DNA of 17,095 bases from Candidatus Coatesiibacteriota bacterium (GCA_003647755.1 QMNL01000006.1:1-17095), one strand, 5' to 3'; positions 1 to 7,599 are shown, counted from the stretch's first letter. Made by a program: numbers and translations. The notes: a model not told the origin generated them from the letters alone.

Positions 1-212
1 AAAAGCCTCTGCTCGGCCTGCGTTCGCGGTGCGCGGTCGAGCTCGATCGCATCTTCCGATTTGGCCGCAGTTGATGCGAAGGGATCAAGCCGGAAGTGCA
101 CCCCGAGCACATCATAGCCTAGACTCTTCAACGCCCAGGCCGCATAGGCGCTGTCCATGCCCCCGCTTAGGGCCACCAGCACCCGTCTGTTCTCGCCTCT
201 TACTTCGCTCAT
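1..212 (-). CDS. mnmA: tRNA-specific 2-thiouridylase (MnmA-like), N-terminal part, cut by window edge
   Basis: Only the first 70 codons are in the window. After a short lead the protein reads VLVALSGGMDSAYAAWALKS, then GYDVLGVHF. The SGGMDS at residues 16-21 is the PP-loop signature of N-type ATP pyrophosphatases, and the spacing to the GVHF strand fits MnmA/TrmU, which makes 2-thiouridine at the wobble base of Lys, Glu and Gln tRNAs. The ATG at 212 is the only good start: an in-frame stop lies seven codons upstream and no other ATG or GTG comes between. The Shine-Dalgarno is weak. It lies 81 nt downstream of the glycosyltransferase on the same strand. The family assignment rests on the N-terminus only, so another PP-loop enzyme is possible. 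The stretch after GVHFRL is not typical of MnmA. Confidence 0.62.
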   Translation of the reverse strand, partial: MSEVRGENRRVLVALSGGMDSAYAAWALKSLGYDVLGVHFRLDPFASTAAKSEDAIELDRAPRTQAEQRL

Positions 213-293
213 TGATATCGTCCACTGCGCTCATCGGGCCTGTTGCAGCCTCAACGTCGCTCAACGGCGGCTTCTCTCGCCGGGGGCTGCTTC

Positions 294-1034
294 TTATCTC
301 AGAACTCGTTTCTTGTCCTCGCCGGTCGGATCGAAATCGGCCAGCTTAAAGACTCTCATCACAAAGAAGAGCAACAGATCCAGCAGGCCCACCAGGCTGT
401 TGATCACGTGCCGGCCGTCGATCTTGCGTTCTGGCACGGGGGACTCCGAGAGCATAACGTGGCACAGCCTCGCCCCTCTGAATGCCGACTTGATTATGAC
501 CTCCGAGCCGATCGCGAACCCCCGGCTCTCAATTATCGCATCCTTCAATATCTCTTTTTTAAGAAGCTTCGGAGAATTCGTCTCGCGAGCCTTGACCCCA
601 AAGAAGACCCTCAATATGACCCGAACGATGAGTATCCCTGTCCTGTGGCCAAGCGATCGCGACCTCAAGGGCCGATAGCCTATAACGAGGTCGTGTTCAT
701 TCATCTTTGAAACGAACTTGGATATATCGCTCGCCTGGAAACTACCGTCCGCTGGGATGTTCATCAGCCACGGGTAGCGAGAGTGGGCGAGACCGCTCTT
801 GATGCCAGAACCGAAGCCGATCGTGAAGGGATGGGTGATCACCCTGACGCTTGCAAGCTCCCGCTCGAGCTGATGCGCCTCGCTCGCGGTCTGCTCGGCG
901 CTCGCGTCGTCCACGATGAGAATCTCGAATTGGTCGCAGCAATTGCGGGCAGACTCGTCAACGCGATGCACGAGGTCAGACAGCCCTGCCTCAGCATCAC
1001 AGACCCGAATGACAAACGATATGTCTCGTCCCAA
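294..1034 (-). CDS. Family 2 glycosyltransferase (dolichol/undecaprenyl-phosphate sugar transferase-like)
   Basis: This 246-residue protein has the GT-A fold signature of GT2 enzymes: an N-terminal strand ISFVIRV, the nucleotide-binding ILIVDDAS (residues 39-45), and ADGSFQASDI (95-104) where GT2 prenyl-phosphate transferases carry DADxQ/ADGQF. Such enzymes transfer a sugar from a nucleotide donor to a lipid carrier or another acceptor at the inner membrane face. A hydrophobic stretch near 209-230 (LVGLLDLLLFFVMRVF) could dock the protein on the membrane, but there is no long C-terminal multi-TM domain. The start is TTG at 1034, since no ATG or GTG precedes it in frame; a purine-rich AGGGGTGG sits just upstream. 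It follows the SpsF-like gene by 13 nt, so a joint role in glycan synthesis is likely. Donor and acceptor cannot be read from the sequence. Confidence 0.8.
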   Translation of the reverse strand: MGRDISFVIRVCDAEAGLSDLVHRVDESARNCCDQFEILIVDDASAEQTASEAHQLERELASVRVITHPFTIGFGSGIKSGLAHSRYPWLMNIPADGSFQASDISKFVSKMNEHDLVIGYRPLRSRSLGHRTGILIVRVILRVFFGVKARETNSPKLLKKEILKDAIIESRGFAIGSEVIIKSAFRGARLCHVMLSESPVPERKIDGRHVINSLVGLLDLLLFFVMRVFKLADFDPTGEDKKRVLR

Positions 1035-1047
1035 GTTAAGCCACCCC

Positions 1048-1812
1048 TCAGACGACTGGATTGCCCGGGCGCCGTTGCCTGACGTCCCGATTCAGACGCA
1101 TCACACTCTCGTGCTCCTGCAAATAGCGTATCACATCACGCACCGCCAAGAGCTCCCCGGGATGATACAGCGCGGCGAACACAGCGGAGAGCATCTCGAA
1201 GTCCTCCTCGGTATCGAGCGTCAGCCGCAGCCCCGGCGTCCCAAGGCTCGATCTTATCTCCATCACATTGAATAGCTGGGGGTTCTCACGAATAAATAAA
1301 GTTACGTGCTCTCGCTGGTCAGGCCTATCGCAGAGCGCCTGCACTCGTCTCAAAACGCCCAACCTCACCGCCTCACAAGACGTGCCCAGAGGCGCATTCG
1401 AGGCAAAGCAGTATTCCAGCTTTGGGTCTCGGCGCATGGCATCGGCGAGGGCATCAACGATGGCAGGATCGATAAGCGGGTTGTCGCCGGTCACCCTGAC
1501 GATGGTCTCAGCGCCGATGGCCGAGCCGGCCTCAACAAAGCGCTCTAGGACATCATTCTCGCTGCCGCGCACGCATTGGACAGAGAGCTCGTTGCAGAGG
1601 CTGACTATGGCGTCATCCGCCGGCCTGACGGACGTCGCGACGGCCAAGCAGTCGAGGTTCTTGCAGACCCTCAGCCTCTCTATCACGTGGGCAAGGACGG
1701 GCTTATCCGCAAGTGCAAGAAGCGTCTTGCCCGGCAGACGTTCTGAGCCCATCCGGGCCTGGACGATCGCGCAGAGCGAGCCGGTGTCCAGCCCACTATC
1801 GCGCGCCGGCAT
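1048..1812 (-). CDS. SpsF-like cytidylyltransferase (CMP-sugar synthase family, COG1861)
   Basis: The 254-residue protein carries the nucleotidyltransferase entry motif IVQARMGSERLPGKTLL (residues 16-32), in which the QARMGS-RLPGK loop binds the nucleotide triphosphate. It also has VRVTGDNPLIDPAIVDAL (105-122), where Asp110 is the expected metal ligand, and a REHVTLFIREN segment typical of the SpsF family. Relatives activate acidic sugars as CMP derivatives for spore-coat, flagellin or polysaccharide decoration. A short polar N-terminal lead (about 12 residues) precedes the fold. The ATG at 1812 has GGAGG 7 nt upstream. Its first 17 nt overlap the end of the upstream unknown gene, which indicates translational coupling, and the GT2 gene follows closely. 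The sugar is unknown. No sugar-synthesis genes such as NeuB or an aminotransferase lie nearby. Confidence 0.8.
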   Translation of the reverse strand: MPARDSGLDTGSLCAIVQARMGSERLPGKTLLALADKPVLAHVIERLRVCKNLDCLAVATSVRPADDAIVSLCNELSVQCVRGSENDVLERFVEAGSAIGAETIVRVTGDNPLIDPAIVDALADAMRRDPKLEYCFASNAPLGTSCEAVRLGVLRRVQALCDRPDQREHVTLFIRENPQLFNVMEIRSSLGTPGLRLTLDTEEDFEMLSAVFAALYHPGELLAVRDVIRYLQEHESVMRLNRDVRQRRPGNPVV

Positions 1813-2515
1813 ACCTGACCTCCCTCGATGTCAGAAGTGCCTTGCCGGCCTCAGTGAGCTCGATCGAGGACGCCGACTTGATGTCTTCGACACCTGCCCC
1901 ATCTTGACTGAAAAGCCTCATCACGCCGAGGCGCACGAGGGGCGTTATCAATATATGTCGCAGGACCCACTCGAGGATCAGGCCCGGGTAAGGCGGGTTC
2001 TTGTCGTCAAGGTCTATTTGGAGGCGATCGGCCAGCCCCGCAGCGAATTTATCTATTTGCGTCTGCGTGCCGGGCTTCAGGTTAAGAACGAATTGGAGGG
2101 CATCTGCCCGCTGCTTGGCGATCTTGGCCGCCAGATCGCCTCTTGGAAACAACACCGCCCACGGGTAATCGTTCACAAACGCGGAGGCGAGCATCACAAG
2201 CCGTCTTTCAGGCTCCCTCGAGAGGTATAGGTAGCCGTATTGGGTAACGCCAAGTTCGCCGTTCGAAAGGACTGTCATTCCGGAATACCGGCAGAGCGTA
2301 TCGACGAAGAAGACTTCCGGATAATGCCGCTCATCAGGCAGATATCCGTAACGACCCGCCGTGGGATCAAACAGCCTCACGATCTCCTGCAAGTTCTCGC
2401 CCGCGATCAGCTGACTCTGGCGCGACGTGCGCACCGAGTTTGAGTGGATATAGGCCAGGAATCTCTCAACCTGGCCGATAATGACGGCTTGCGCCGTGTT
2501 CAGTTGCTCGCTCAC
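1796..2515 (-). CDS. Conserved-looking protein of unknown function, possibly with winged-helix segments
   Basis: I do not recognise this 239-residue protein. It is soluble, with no signal peptide or membrane helix. Residues 72-94 (CRYSGMTVLSNGELGVTQYGYLYL) and the C-terminal SSIELTEAGKALL each look like the wing of a winged-helix domain, where xLTxxGxxxL is common, so a tandem winged-helix arrangement is possible. This is inference from pattern only. The start is GTG at 2515. It overlaps the TGA of the upstream sigma-54 regulator as GTGA, and the gene's end overlaps the SpsF-like start by 17 nt, so the protein is probably made together with both. Position suggests an accessory factor of the two-component system or of the glycan genes. 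The distal pRiA4b ORF-3-like group has a similar wing pattern but I cannot confirm a link. Confidence 0.7.
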   Translation of the reverse strand: MSEQLNTAQAVIIGQVERFLAYIHSNSVRTSRQSQLIAGENLQEIVRLFDPTAGRYGYLPDERHYPEVFFVDTLCRYSGMTVLSNGELGVTQYGYLYLSREPERRLVMLASAFVNDYPWAVLFPRGDLAAKIAKQRADALQFVLNLKPGTQTQIDKFAAGLADRLQIDLDDKNPPYPGLILEWVLRHILITPLVRLGVMRLFSQDGAGVEDIKSASSIELTEAGKALLTSREVRYAGAR

Positions 2516-3891
2516 TCCAGCAGGTCTCCTCCCTCCAGCCCATACTCTTTCATCTTGGCCCAGAGCGTCGAGCGGCTGATGCCAAGCATCCTGGCGGCCT
2601 TCGCTTTATTGAAGTCCATCATCCTCAACACACCAAGAATATGCCGCCGCTCCACATCCCTGAGCGTTACGGGGCGCTGTCCCCTCGAGTCGGGTCTGTT
2701 CATGCTCTGCACCTCCAGCGCCAGGTCGCCCTCATCAATGCTCTCATCACCGCAGACTATTGCTGCGCGCTCTATGACGTTCTCAAGTTCCCGCACGTTC
2801 CCCGGCCAGGGATACTCTAACAGTGCCCTTTGAGCGTTCTCCGTAAACCCGCCTATCCTCTTTCGCTTGGCAAGCGAAATCCTGTTCAGAATGTGCTCCG
2901 ACAGGGGGATAATATCCTCACGGCGCCTCCTGAGCGGAGGTATCTCGATGGTGAACACGTTCAACCTGAAAAGGAGGTCCTCTCTGAACCGGCCCTCCCT
3001 AATGGCCTGCTTTAGGTCCTGATTGGTCGCCGAGATAACGCGCACATCGACCTTAACAGAGTGCTTCGAGCCCAACGGCATGAACTCCTGCTCCTGTAAC
3101 GCGCGAAGCACCTTAGCCTGCGTGGAAGGGGACATGTCCCCTATCTCGTCGAGAAAGATCGTGCCCTGGTTGGCCTGAACGAACTTCCCCTGCTTACCCG
3201 AAACGCCAGTCGCGGTGCCCTTTTCAATCCCGAAGAGCTCTGATTCGAGAAGCGCTTCGGGAATCGCAGCACAGTTGAGCGCCACGAAGGGGCCACCGGA
3301 ACGCGGCCCGTTGTAGTGTATCACCCGAGCCAACAGCTCCTTGCCAGTCCCGCTCTCGCCCAAGATCAAAACACGGGCCTCGGTCGGAGCCACCTTGCGC
3401 ACGAGGTCCAAAACCTGCCTCATCGACTTGGACACGCCAATTACCGAATCGTAGCTGAACCGATCCATCTGCTCACGCTGCAAGTGCTGAAGCGACTCGA
3501 TCTGCTGGGACACCGCCTTGCTCTCAAGGGCCTTTCTCACCTTGTGCAGGATCTCCTCGTTCTCGCATGGAGTCGTGATATAGTCCCAGGCTCCGAGTTT
3601 AATCGCCTCGATGGCGGATTTTATTGAGCCGAATGCCGTAGCGACAATGACCTCAGTGGAGGGGGAGAAATGCTTCACCTTCTTTAAGACCTCGATGCCT
3701 GAGACGTGGCTCTCCATCCGCAAGTCAGTGATAACCAGATCGAAGCTCTCCTTGCGGATGCGCCTGATCGCCTCACGCTCACTCGAGGCGCCCACGACCT
3801 CGTGGCCCTCGGCCTTAAGAAGCAAACTGAGCATGGTCCGCATCGACTCATCATCATCAACAACCAGTATCTTCCCGAAACAGTCCGTCAT
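2512..3891 (-). CDS. Sigma-54-dependent response regulator, NtrC/AtoC family
   Basis: The 459 residues give three domains. The receiver (about 5-120) has the acidic pair Asp12/Asp13, phosphoacceptor Asp56 and Thr85, but Thr107 (YITTPC) stands where nearly all receivers have Lys. The AAA+ domain (about 145-385) shows Walker A GESGTGKE (178-185), Walker B GTIFLDE (243-249), FREDLLFRL with the arginine fingers, and WPGNVRELENV. The loop that contacts sigma-54, usually GAFTGA, reads GTATGV (225-230). A Fis-type helix-turn-helix closes the protein (about 411-450: KAKAARMLGISRSTLWAKM). ATP hydrolysis by such hexamers remodels sigma-54 polymerase at enhancer-driven promoters. Its ATG overlaps the kinase stop as ATGA, so the two form a cognate pair. 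Targets are unknown. I saw no clear -24/-12 site in the window. Confidence 0.95.
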   Translation of the reverse strand: MTDCFGKILVVDDDESMRTMLSLLLKAEGHEVVGASSEREAIRRIRKESFDLVITDLRMESHVSGIEVLKKVKHFSPSTEVIVATAFGSIKSAIEAIKLGAWDYITTPCENEEILHKVRKALESKAVSQQIESLQHLQREQMDRFSYDSVIGVSKSMRQVLDLVRKVAPTEARVLILGESGTGKELLARVIHYNGPRSGGPFVALNCAAIPEALLESELFGIEKGTATGVSGKQGKFVQANQGTIFLDEIGDMSPSTQAKVLRALQEQEFMPLGSKHSVKVDVRVISATNQDLKQAIREGRFREDLLFRLNVFTIEIPPLRRRREDIIPLSEHILNRISLAKRKRIGGFTENAQRALLEYPWPGNVRELENVIERAAIVCGDESIDEGDLALEVQSMNRPDSRGQRPVTLRDVERRHILGVLRMMDFNKAKAARMLGISRSTLWAKMKEYGLEGGDLLE

Positions 3892-5318
3892 TTGCTGCTC
3901 GCCTCGTCCACGTGGCCGGTCCCGGTCGAACCCAGCTCCTTGCTCAGAGTAAACCTGATCTTGGTCCCCTCTTCGCCTGTCTTCACCACCATGATAGACC
4001 CCCCATGCGCCTCGACAATCTGCTTTGCTATGTGCAGGCCAAGCCCGAGGCCACCCTCGCCAGATGCGCCTCGAGCAGCGCGAACGAAGCTGTCGAACAC
4101 CTCGTCCACCTTGTCGGCCGGTATGCCGGGCCCTTGGTCCTCCACGTCAAACACCACCATCTTGGGGCTCTCCTTGACAGTCAACTTCAGAAGCCCATGA
4201 GGACGATTGTATCGATCGCCATTGTGAAGCAAATTGATTATCACCTGAGAGAGTTTATCCGAGTCGAAATGGATATAAATAGGCTCCTTCGGGAACTCGG
4301 CCACGAGCTCTTTAGACCGCCTAAGAAGGCCTTTCTCGAACTCTTTGACTACCTTGCGAACAAACTCGGTCAGGTTGGCCCTCTTGAGGTTCAAGCTGAA
4401 CGTCCCATGCTCTACCCTCGAGACGTCTAAGAGCTCCTCGATCATCCTTATCAGCCGATCAGCGTTGTTCTTTATCACCGCAAGCGCATCATGCTGCTCC
4501 AACGTCAGCTCCCCGAGCTTACCCGACAACAGCATGTCATAAGACATCTTCATCGATGACAACGGCGTCCTCAACTCGTGCGAAACTACTGCCATGAACC
4601 TCGACTTCGTCGCATCCAACTGCTTGAGCCGCTGAGACTTGTTCGCTATCTCGTTCCGTATTGAAGTATATACAGCAAGAACTATGAATAATGCACCAAG
4701 AATGGGGAACATCTCAGCGAGATACTTGAAGACGGAGCTCGACTTGTTGAAGTAGAAGAAGAACACGACAACCTGGTGAACATAGAACAGCCAGAACGCC
4801 TTCCTGAAAAAATGGTTGATGGACCGCCTGAGCGCATAGCACGATGTGATAGCGAAGGATAATATGATAATGTTCAGCATCGTAAAGATGAACGGCGTCC
4901 AGACCATCAGGTCCCTGTGTGGCAAGAGCTTGTCGAACAGGACGATCTCCAGCACAAGCAAAAAGACGAAGCCGAAGTAAGTGATCAGCAGCTTCTCGAA
5001 GCGCAGGTGGCTGCGCGCCATTCTAATAATCACAACTCCGGCCATTATGGCGAACGAGAGGTTCTCCCAGGCGTAAGTGACGAGGGTTGTGAATGACCTC
5101 GAGATGGGGTGTGTGGTTACATAGCTGATTACAAAGAATATATAGGGGAAGAGCTGGCGTATGACCAGTATAGTGAACGCCAGGCCAATTACATAATAGT
5201 CCCTGTTGCGTGTGCGCTGCCACTCACTGAACGCCATGACCCAGACGAACAGCGCAAACGCAAGCCCGAGGACCTGGTAAGCGAGCGCTGCCTCAGGCGG
5301 GGTAGATATTGGCGGCAT
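3888..5318 (-). CDS. Multi-pass membrane sensor histidine kinase
   Basis: The first 220 residues hold about seven hydrophobic segments (near 13-30, 42-65, 80-99, 110-128, 142-160, 174-190, 203-220), with no large extracellular domain and no PAS or HAMP recognisable. The sensor is therefore probably the membrane region itself. After a short linker, the HisKA domain has SHELRTPLSSMKM with His247. The HATPase_c domain follows with an N-box variant INLLHNGDRYN (Asn366), the G1 box DVEDQGPGIP (391-400) and GEGGLGLGLHIAKQIVEAHGG (420-440). The family autophosphorylates on His and passes the phosphate to the receiver Asp of its partner, here the overlapping downstream NtrC-type regulator. It starts 36 nt after rplI, on the same strand and with no visible terminator, so read-through from the ribosomal operon is plausible. 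The signal is unknown. Confidence 0.93.
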   Translation of the reverse strand: MPPISTPPEAALAYQVLGLAFALFVWVMAFSEWQRTRNRDYYVIGLAFTILVIRQLFPYIFFVISYVTTHPISRSFTTLVTYAWENLSFAIMAGVVIIRMARSHLRFEKLLITYFGFVFLLVLEIVLFDKLLPHRDLMVWTPFIFTMLNIIILSFAITSCYALRRSINHFFRKAFWLFYVHQVVVFFFYFNKSSSVFKYLAEMFPILGALFIVLAVYTSIRNEIANKSQRLKQLDATKSRFMAVVSHELRTPLSSMKMSYDMLLSGKLGELTLEQHDALAVIKNNADRLIRMIEELLDVSRVEHGTFSLNLKRANLTEFVRKVVKEFEKGLLRRSKELVAEFPKEPIYIHFDSDKLSQVIINLLHNGDRYNRPHGLLKLTVKESPKMVVFDVEDQGPGIPADKVDEVFDSFVRAARGASGEGGLGLGLHIAKQIVEAHGGSIMVVKTGEEGTKIRFTLSKELGSTGTGHVDEASSK

Positions 5319-5354
5319 GGCCCTCTCGCTTCCATCTTTCTTGCCTAAGTGGCT

Positions 5355-5837
5355 CTATTGTGAGGACTCGGGACTCTCCTCAACCTCTTCCTTCTTAACC
5401 CACACCTTCAGCTCGACAACCACATCCTGGTGGACCCTGATCGGGACGTGGTGAATCCCCAGAGACCTGATGGGCCTCTCGAGCTGTATCTTCCTGTAAT
5501 CAATGTCCAGCCCCTTTTCCTTGAGCGCGGCGGCGATGTCCCGTCCTGTTACGGAACCGAATATCCTGTCCTCGTCACCTGATTGCCGGAAGAAACTGCA
5601 TTCGAGAGTTGCGATCGTTTCTGCGACGCTCTGGGCGGCCTTGAGCTCCAGCCGCCTCCGCGCCTCGACCTGTCTCATAGCATTTTCAAGGCGGTTGATG
5701 CTTTTTTTGGTAACGGGCACAGCGAGGTTGCGCGGGAACAGGAAGTTACGGGCGTAGCCGTTCTTGACAAAGACCCTCTGGCCGGCTCTGCCCAGTTTGT
5801 CGATATCGTATTTCAGATAAACTTCAACGCTTGCCAT
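5355..5837 (-). CDS. rplI: 50S ribosomal protein L9
   Basis: This 160-residue protein has the bL9 N-terminal domain with the diagnostic FVKNGYARNFLFPRNLAVPVT (split here as VKNGYARNFL plus LAVPVT, residues 24-43). The long connecting helix follows (about 44-78, rich in Arg, Glu and Ala), then the C-terminal rRNA-binding domain with RIFGSVTGRDIAAALKEKG. bL9 binds 23S rRNA domain V near the L1 stalk and helps maintain reading frame. It is about 11 residues longer than the E. coli protein because of an acidic Glu/Ser-rich tail. The ATG at 5837 is preceded by GAGAGG at good distance. It ends the rpsF-ssb-rpsR-DUF2232-rplI cluster, its usual place. Confidence 0.97.
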   Translation of the reverse strand: MASVEVYLKYDIDKLGRAGQRVFVKNGYARNFLFPRNLAVPVTKKSINRLENAMRQVEARRRLELKAAQSVAETIATLECSFFRQSGDEDRIFGSVTGRDIAAALKEKGLDIDYRKIQLERPIRSLGIHHVPIRVHQDVVVELKVWVKKEEVEESPESSQ

Positions 5838-5857
5838 ATTGAATACCTCTCAATGCG

Positions 5858-6871
5858 CTACTCTGCGCTTTGTTGTTCCTCTTTCGCATTTCTTGCTCGT
5901 ACTTTCCTAAAATCCATAAAAACGTCCAGAAAGCCAACCGCGGCTGCCATCAGGAAAAACAACAGCCTCAGTGCGAGCAAGATTATCAAAAGCACTATCC
6001 ATTGAAAAGACCTGGAAGAGATGAAACGACCGGCGAAAAAAAGCGCAACCGCAAAGCCCTGTATCACATACACGCAGCCCAGCACCACCATGCAGTTCAG
6101 AGCTATCCGGAACGGGAGGCCCGTTGCCAAAAGCAGAAAAGCGCCTACGCCAATCAGCCCAAAGACCAGTTTGTCCGGAGCGTGCCAAAGCCTAAACTCA
6201 CCTTCAGAGGTCGCCTGATACGTCGCTACGCCGAAAATCCGCTTGACCAATCCCCTGAATCCCACAAATCCAATTATCGTGTAAAGGAGCTCGCCGATCA
6301 CGACAAGAGACGGAAGCAGCAGCATCAGCCAGTGGACAGCCTTGTCTGCGGTCTCCTCGCCGACCGATGACTTCATCTGCTCAAGGACATTGGGGCTGTT
6401 TGCGTCCAAGTTACCAGCAAACAGGCCGTTGAACGCGGCCTCATCTCCCGGCACAATTGAGCCCGGCGCAAGCATCTGCAGGGCTATCAATGTTATGGCG
6501 GAAACAGCGAGTGTCCCGATTGCGATCGTGTGGAATGCCGAACGACCTCTCAGCGCATGTTCGCCGAGAATCAGGCCGAGCAGAGCGCCTCCTGCGGCGA
6601 AAGCAAGCGCCTCTTGGAGAGAGACGAAGCCCCAGATGAGCAGGCATGCCCCGCCTGTCGCCGCGAGGACGACCATTGGCCCAAACAGAATGTAGGTGAG
6701 GGCGACCGGCAGAGGTAGCAGCATCTTGGTCAGAATCCTCAGCTGAGGTAATCCGAAGTGCAGTGCACATAGAAGCACTACGGCTCCTACAGCCCCGAAT
6801 GCTATGCGCCCAAAAAATGCCGCGTCGGGGGCACGACGCCTGCAGGTCTCCTGCGTTCCGGAGGGCTCCAC
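5858..6871 (-). CDS. DUF2232 (YybS-like) integral membrane protein
   Basis: The 337-residue protein is very hydrophobic, with roughly eight predicted membrane segments: for example FGAVGAVVLLCALHFG near the start, LPVALTYILFGPMVVLAATG, AFAAGGALLGLILG, HTIAIGTLAVSAITLIAL, WLMLLLPSLVVIGELL, and a C-terminal run of three. The pattern and the position between rpsR and rplI match the DUF2232/YybS family, which sits exactly there in many Firmicutes and deltaproteobacterial-type genomes. Its biochemical role is unknown; it is usually described as a predicted transporter-like membrane protein. The start is GTG at 6871, 10 nt after the rpsR stop, with AAGGCGG as a likely ribosome binding site. Naming the family rests on topology and synteny rather than a catalytic motif. 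Confidence 0.82.
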   Translation of the reverse strand: MEPSGTQETCRRRAPDAAFFGRIAFGAVGAVVLLCALHFGLPQLRILTKMLLPLPVALTYILFGPMVVLAATGGACLLIWGFVSLQEALAFAAGGALLGLILGEHALRGRSAFHTIAIGTLAVSAITLIALQMLAPGSIVPGDEAAFNGLFAGNLDANSPNVLEQMKSSVGEETADKAVHWLMLLLPSLVVIGELLYTIIGFVGFRGLVKRIFGVATYQATSEGEFRLWHAPDKLVFGLIGVGAFLLLATGLPFRIALNCMVVLGCVYVIQGFAVALFFAGRFISSRSFQWIVLLIILLALRLLFFLMAAAVGFLDVFMDFRKVRARNAKEEQQSAE

Positions 6872-6881
6872 ACTAGCCGCC

Positions 6882-7109
6882 TTACTCTCCTACAAATGGC
6901 AGAAGAGCCAGTATCCGCGCGCGCTTGACCGCAGTGGTGAGCTGCCGTTGGTGCCTTGCGCACGTGCCAGAGATGCGACGGGGAATGATCTTCCCCCGGT
7001 CAGTGATGAAGTACTTCAACAGGTCCACGTCCTTGTAATCGACCTTATCGATCTTCTTCTCACAGAACCGACAGTATCGCCTTCTATAAGGCTTGAAGTT
7101 TATCGCCAT
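6882..7109 (-). CDS. rpsR: 30S ribosomal protein S18, zinc-binding (C+) form
   Basis: The 75-residue protein is full length for bS18: RRRYCRFCEKKID, then VDYKDVDLLKYFITDRGKI, then IPRRISGTCARHQRQLTTAVKRARILALLP. Cys13, Cys16, Cys50 and His53 form a CxxC...CxxH set expected to hold zinc, so this is the C+ paralog type, unlike E. coli S18. bS18 binds 16S rRNA on the platform as a heterodimer with bS6, which is encoded two genes upstream. The ATG at 7109 has GGGAAG 5 to 6 nt before it. The 73-nt gap from ssb is the longest inside this cluster. Confidence 0.97.
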   Translation of the reverse strand: MAINFKPYRRRYCRFCEKKIDKVDYKDVDLLKYFITDRGKIIPRRISGTCARHQRQLTTAVKRARILALLPFVGE

Positions 7110-7182
7110 TGTTACTTCCCAAAAAAGTTATCCTGCAACCAAATGCACCAAAACTCTTCAACAACGAGCAGAGCGCCTGCCG

Positions 7183-7599
7183 CTAGAACGGCAAATCATC
7201 CTCCGAGGCGAGGCCCGACTCCGGCTTCTTGAACGTCTGCTCCTTGAAAGCGCCAGCACCGCTCTCCGCCCTAGGGGCCGAAAGAATCTGCACGTGGGTC
7301 GCCACTACTTTGAGCTCCCTCCTCTTCTGACCGTCCTTCTCCCACTCGTCCATCCGCAATCGACCCTCTACAAAGACAAGCCTCCCCTTCTGAAGATACT
7401 CTGCCTTCCGCTCGGCCTGCTCACCCCAATACGAGATTCGGTTGATGAACATCGTCTCCTCCGTCCAACCATCTCCCTCACGTTTCGCCCTGTTTATCGC
7501 CAAGTCAAACTGGCACACAGGACGATTCGATGTCGTGTACTTCAGCTCAGCGTCCCGAACGATGCGTCCCACCAAGAACACCCTGTTTAGATCAGCCAT
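7183..7599 (-). CDS. ssb: Single-stranded DNA-binding protein
   Basis: The 138-residue protein begins LNRVFLVGRIVRDAELKYT, the OB-fold opening of bacterial SSB, and continues with CQFDLAINR, FINRISYWGEQAE and GRLVFVEGRLRMDEWEKDGQ, all conserved core strands. A short, poorly ordered linker (about 108-132) leads to the acidic C-terminal tip EDDLPF, the docking peptide for recombination, repair and replication partners. SSB coats single-stranded DNA as a tetramer during replication. Placement between rpsF and rpsR is the ancestral bacterial arrangement. The linker is short compared with E. coli SSB. The ATG at 7599 gives the canonical MADLNRV start. Confidence 0.97.
   Translation of the reverse strand: MADLNRVFLVGRIVRDAELKYTTSNRPVCQFDLAINRAKREGDGWTEETMFINRISYWGEQAERKAEYLQKGRLVFVEGRLRMDEWEKDGQKRRELKVVATHVQILSAPRAESGAGAFKEQTFKKPESGLASEDDLPF

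Noticed and set aside
213..293. Short repeated CTCAACG units and a small hairpin between GT2 and mnmA
   Set aside because: The repeats are only 7-8 nt and the stem about 4 bp with no T run, so neither a terminator nor a repeat element is supported.
1268..2230. 320-codon plus-strand frame opposite the SpsF-like and unknown genes
   Set aside because: It is antisense to two well-supported overlapping minus-strand genes, has Ser/Arg-rich composition and no recognisable motif.
5870..6370. 166-codon plus-strand frame rich in Lys, Gln and Arg
   Set aside because: It is the expected antisense image of a hydrophobic membrane protein (DUF2232).
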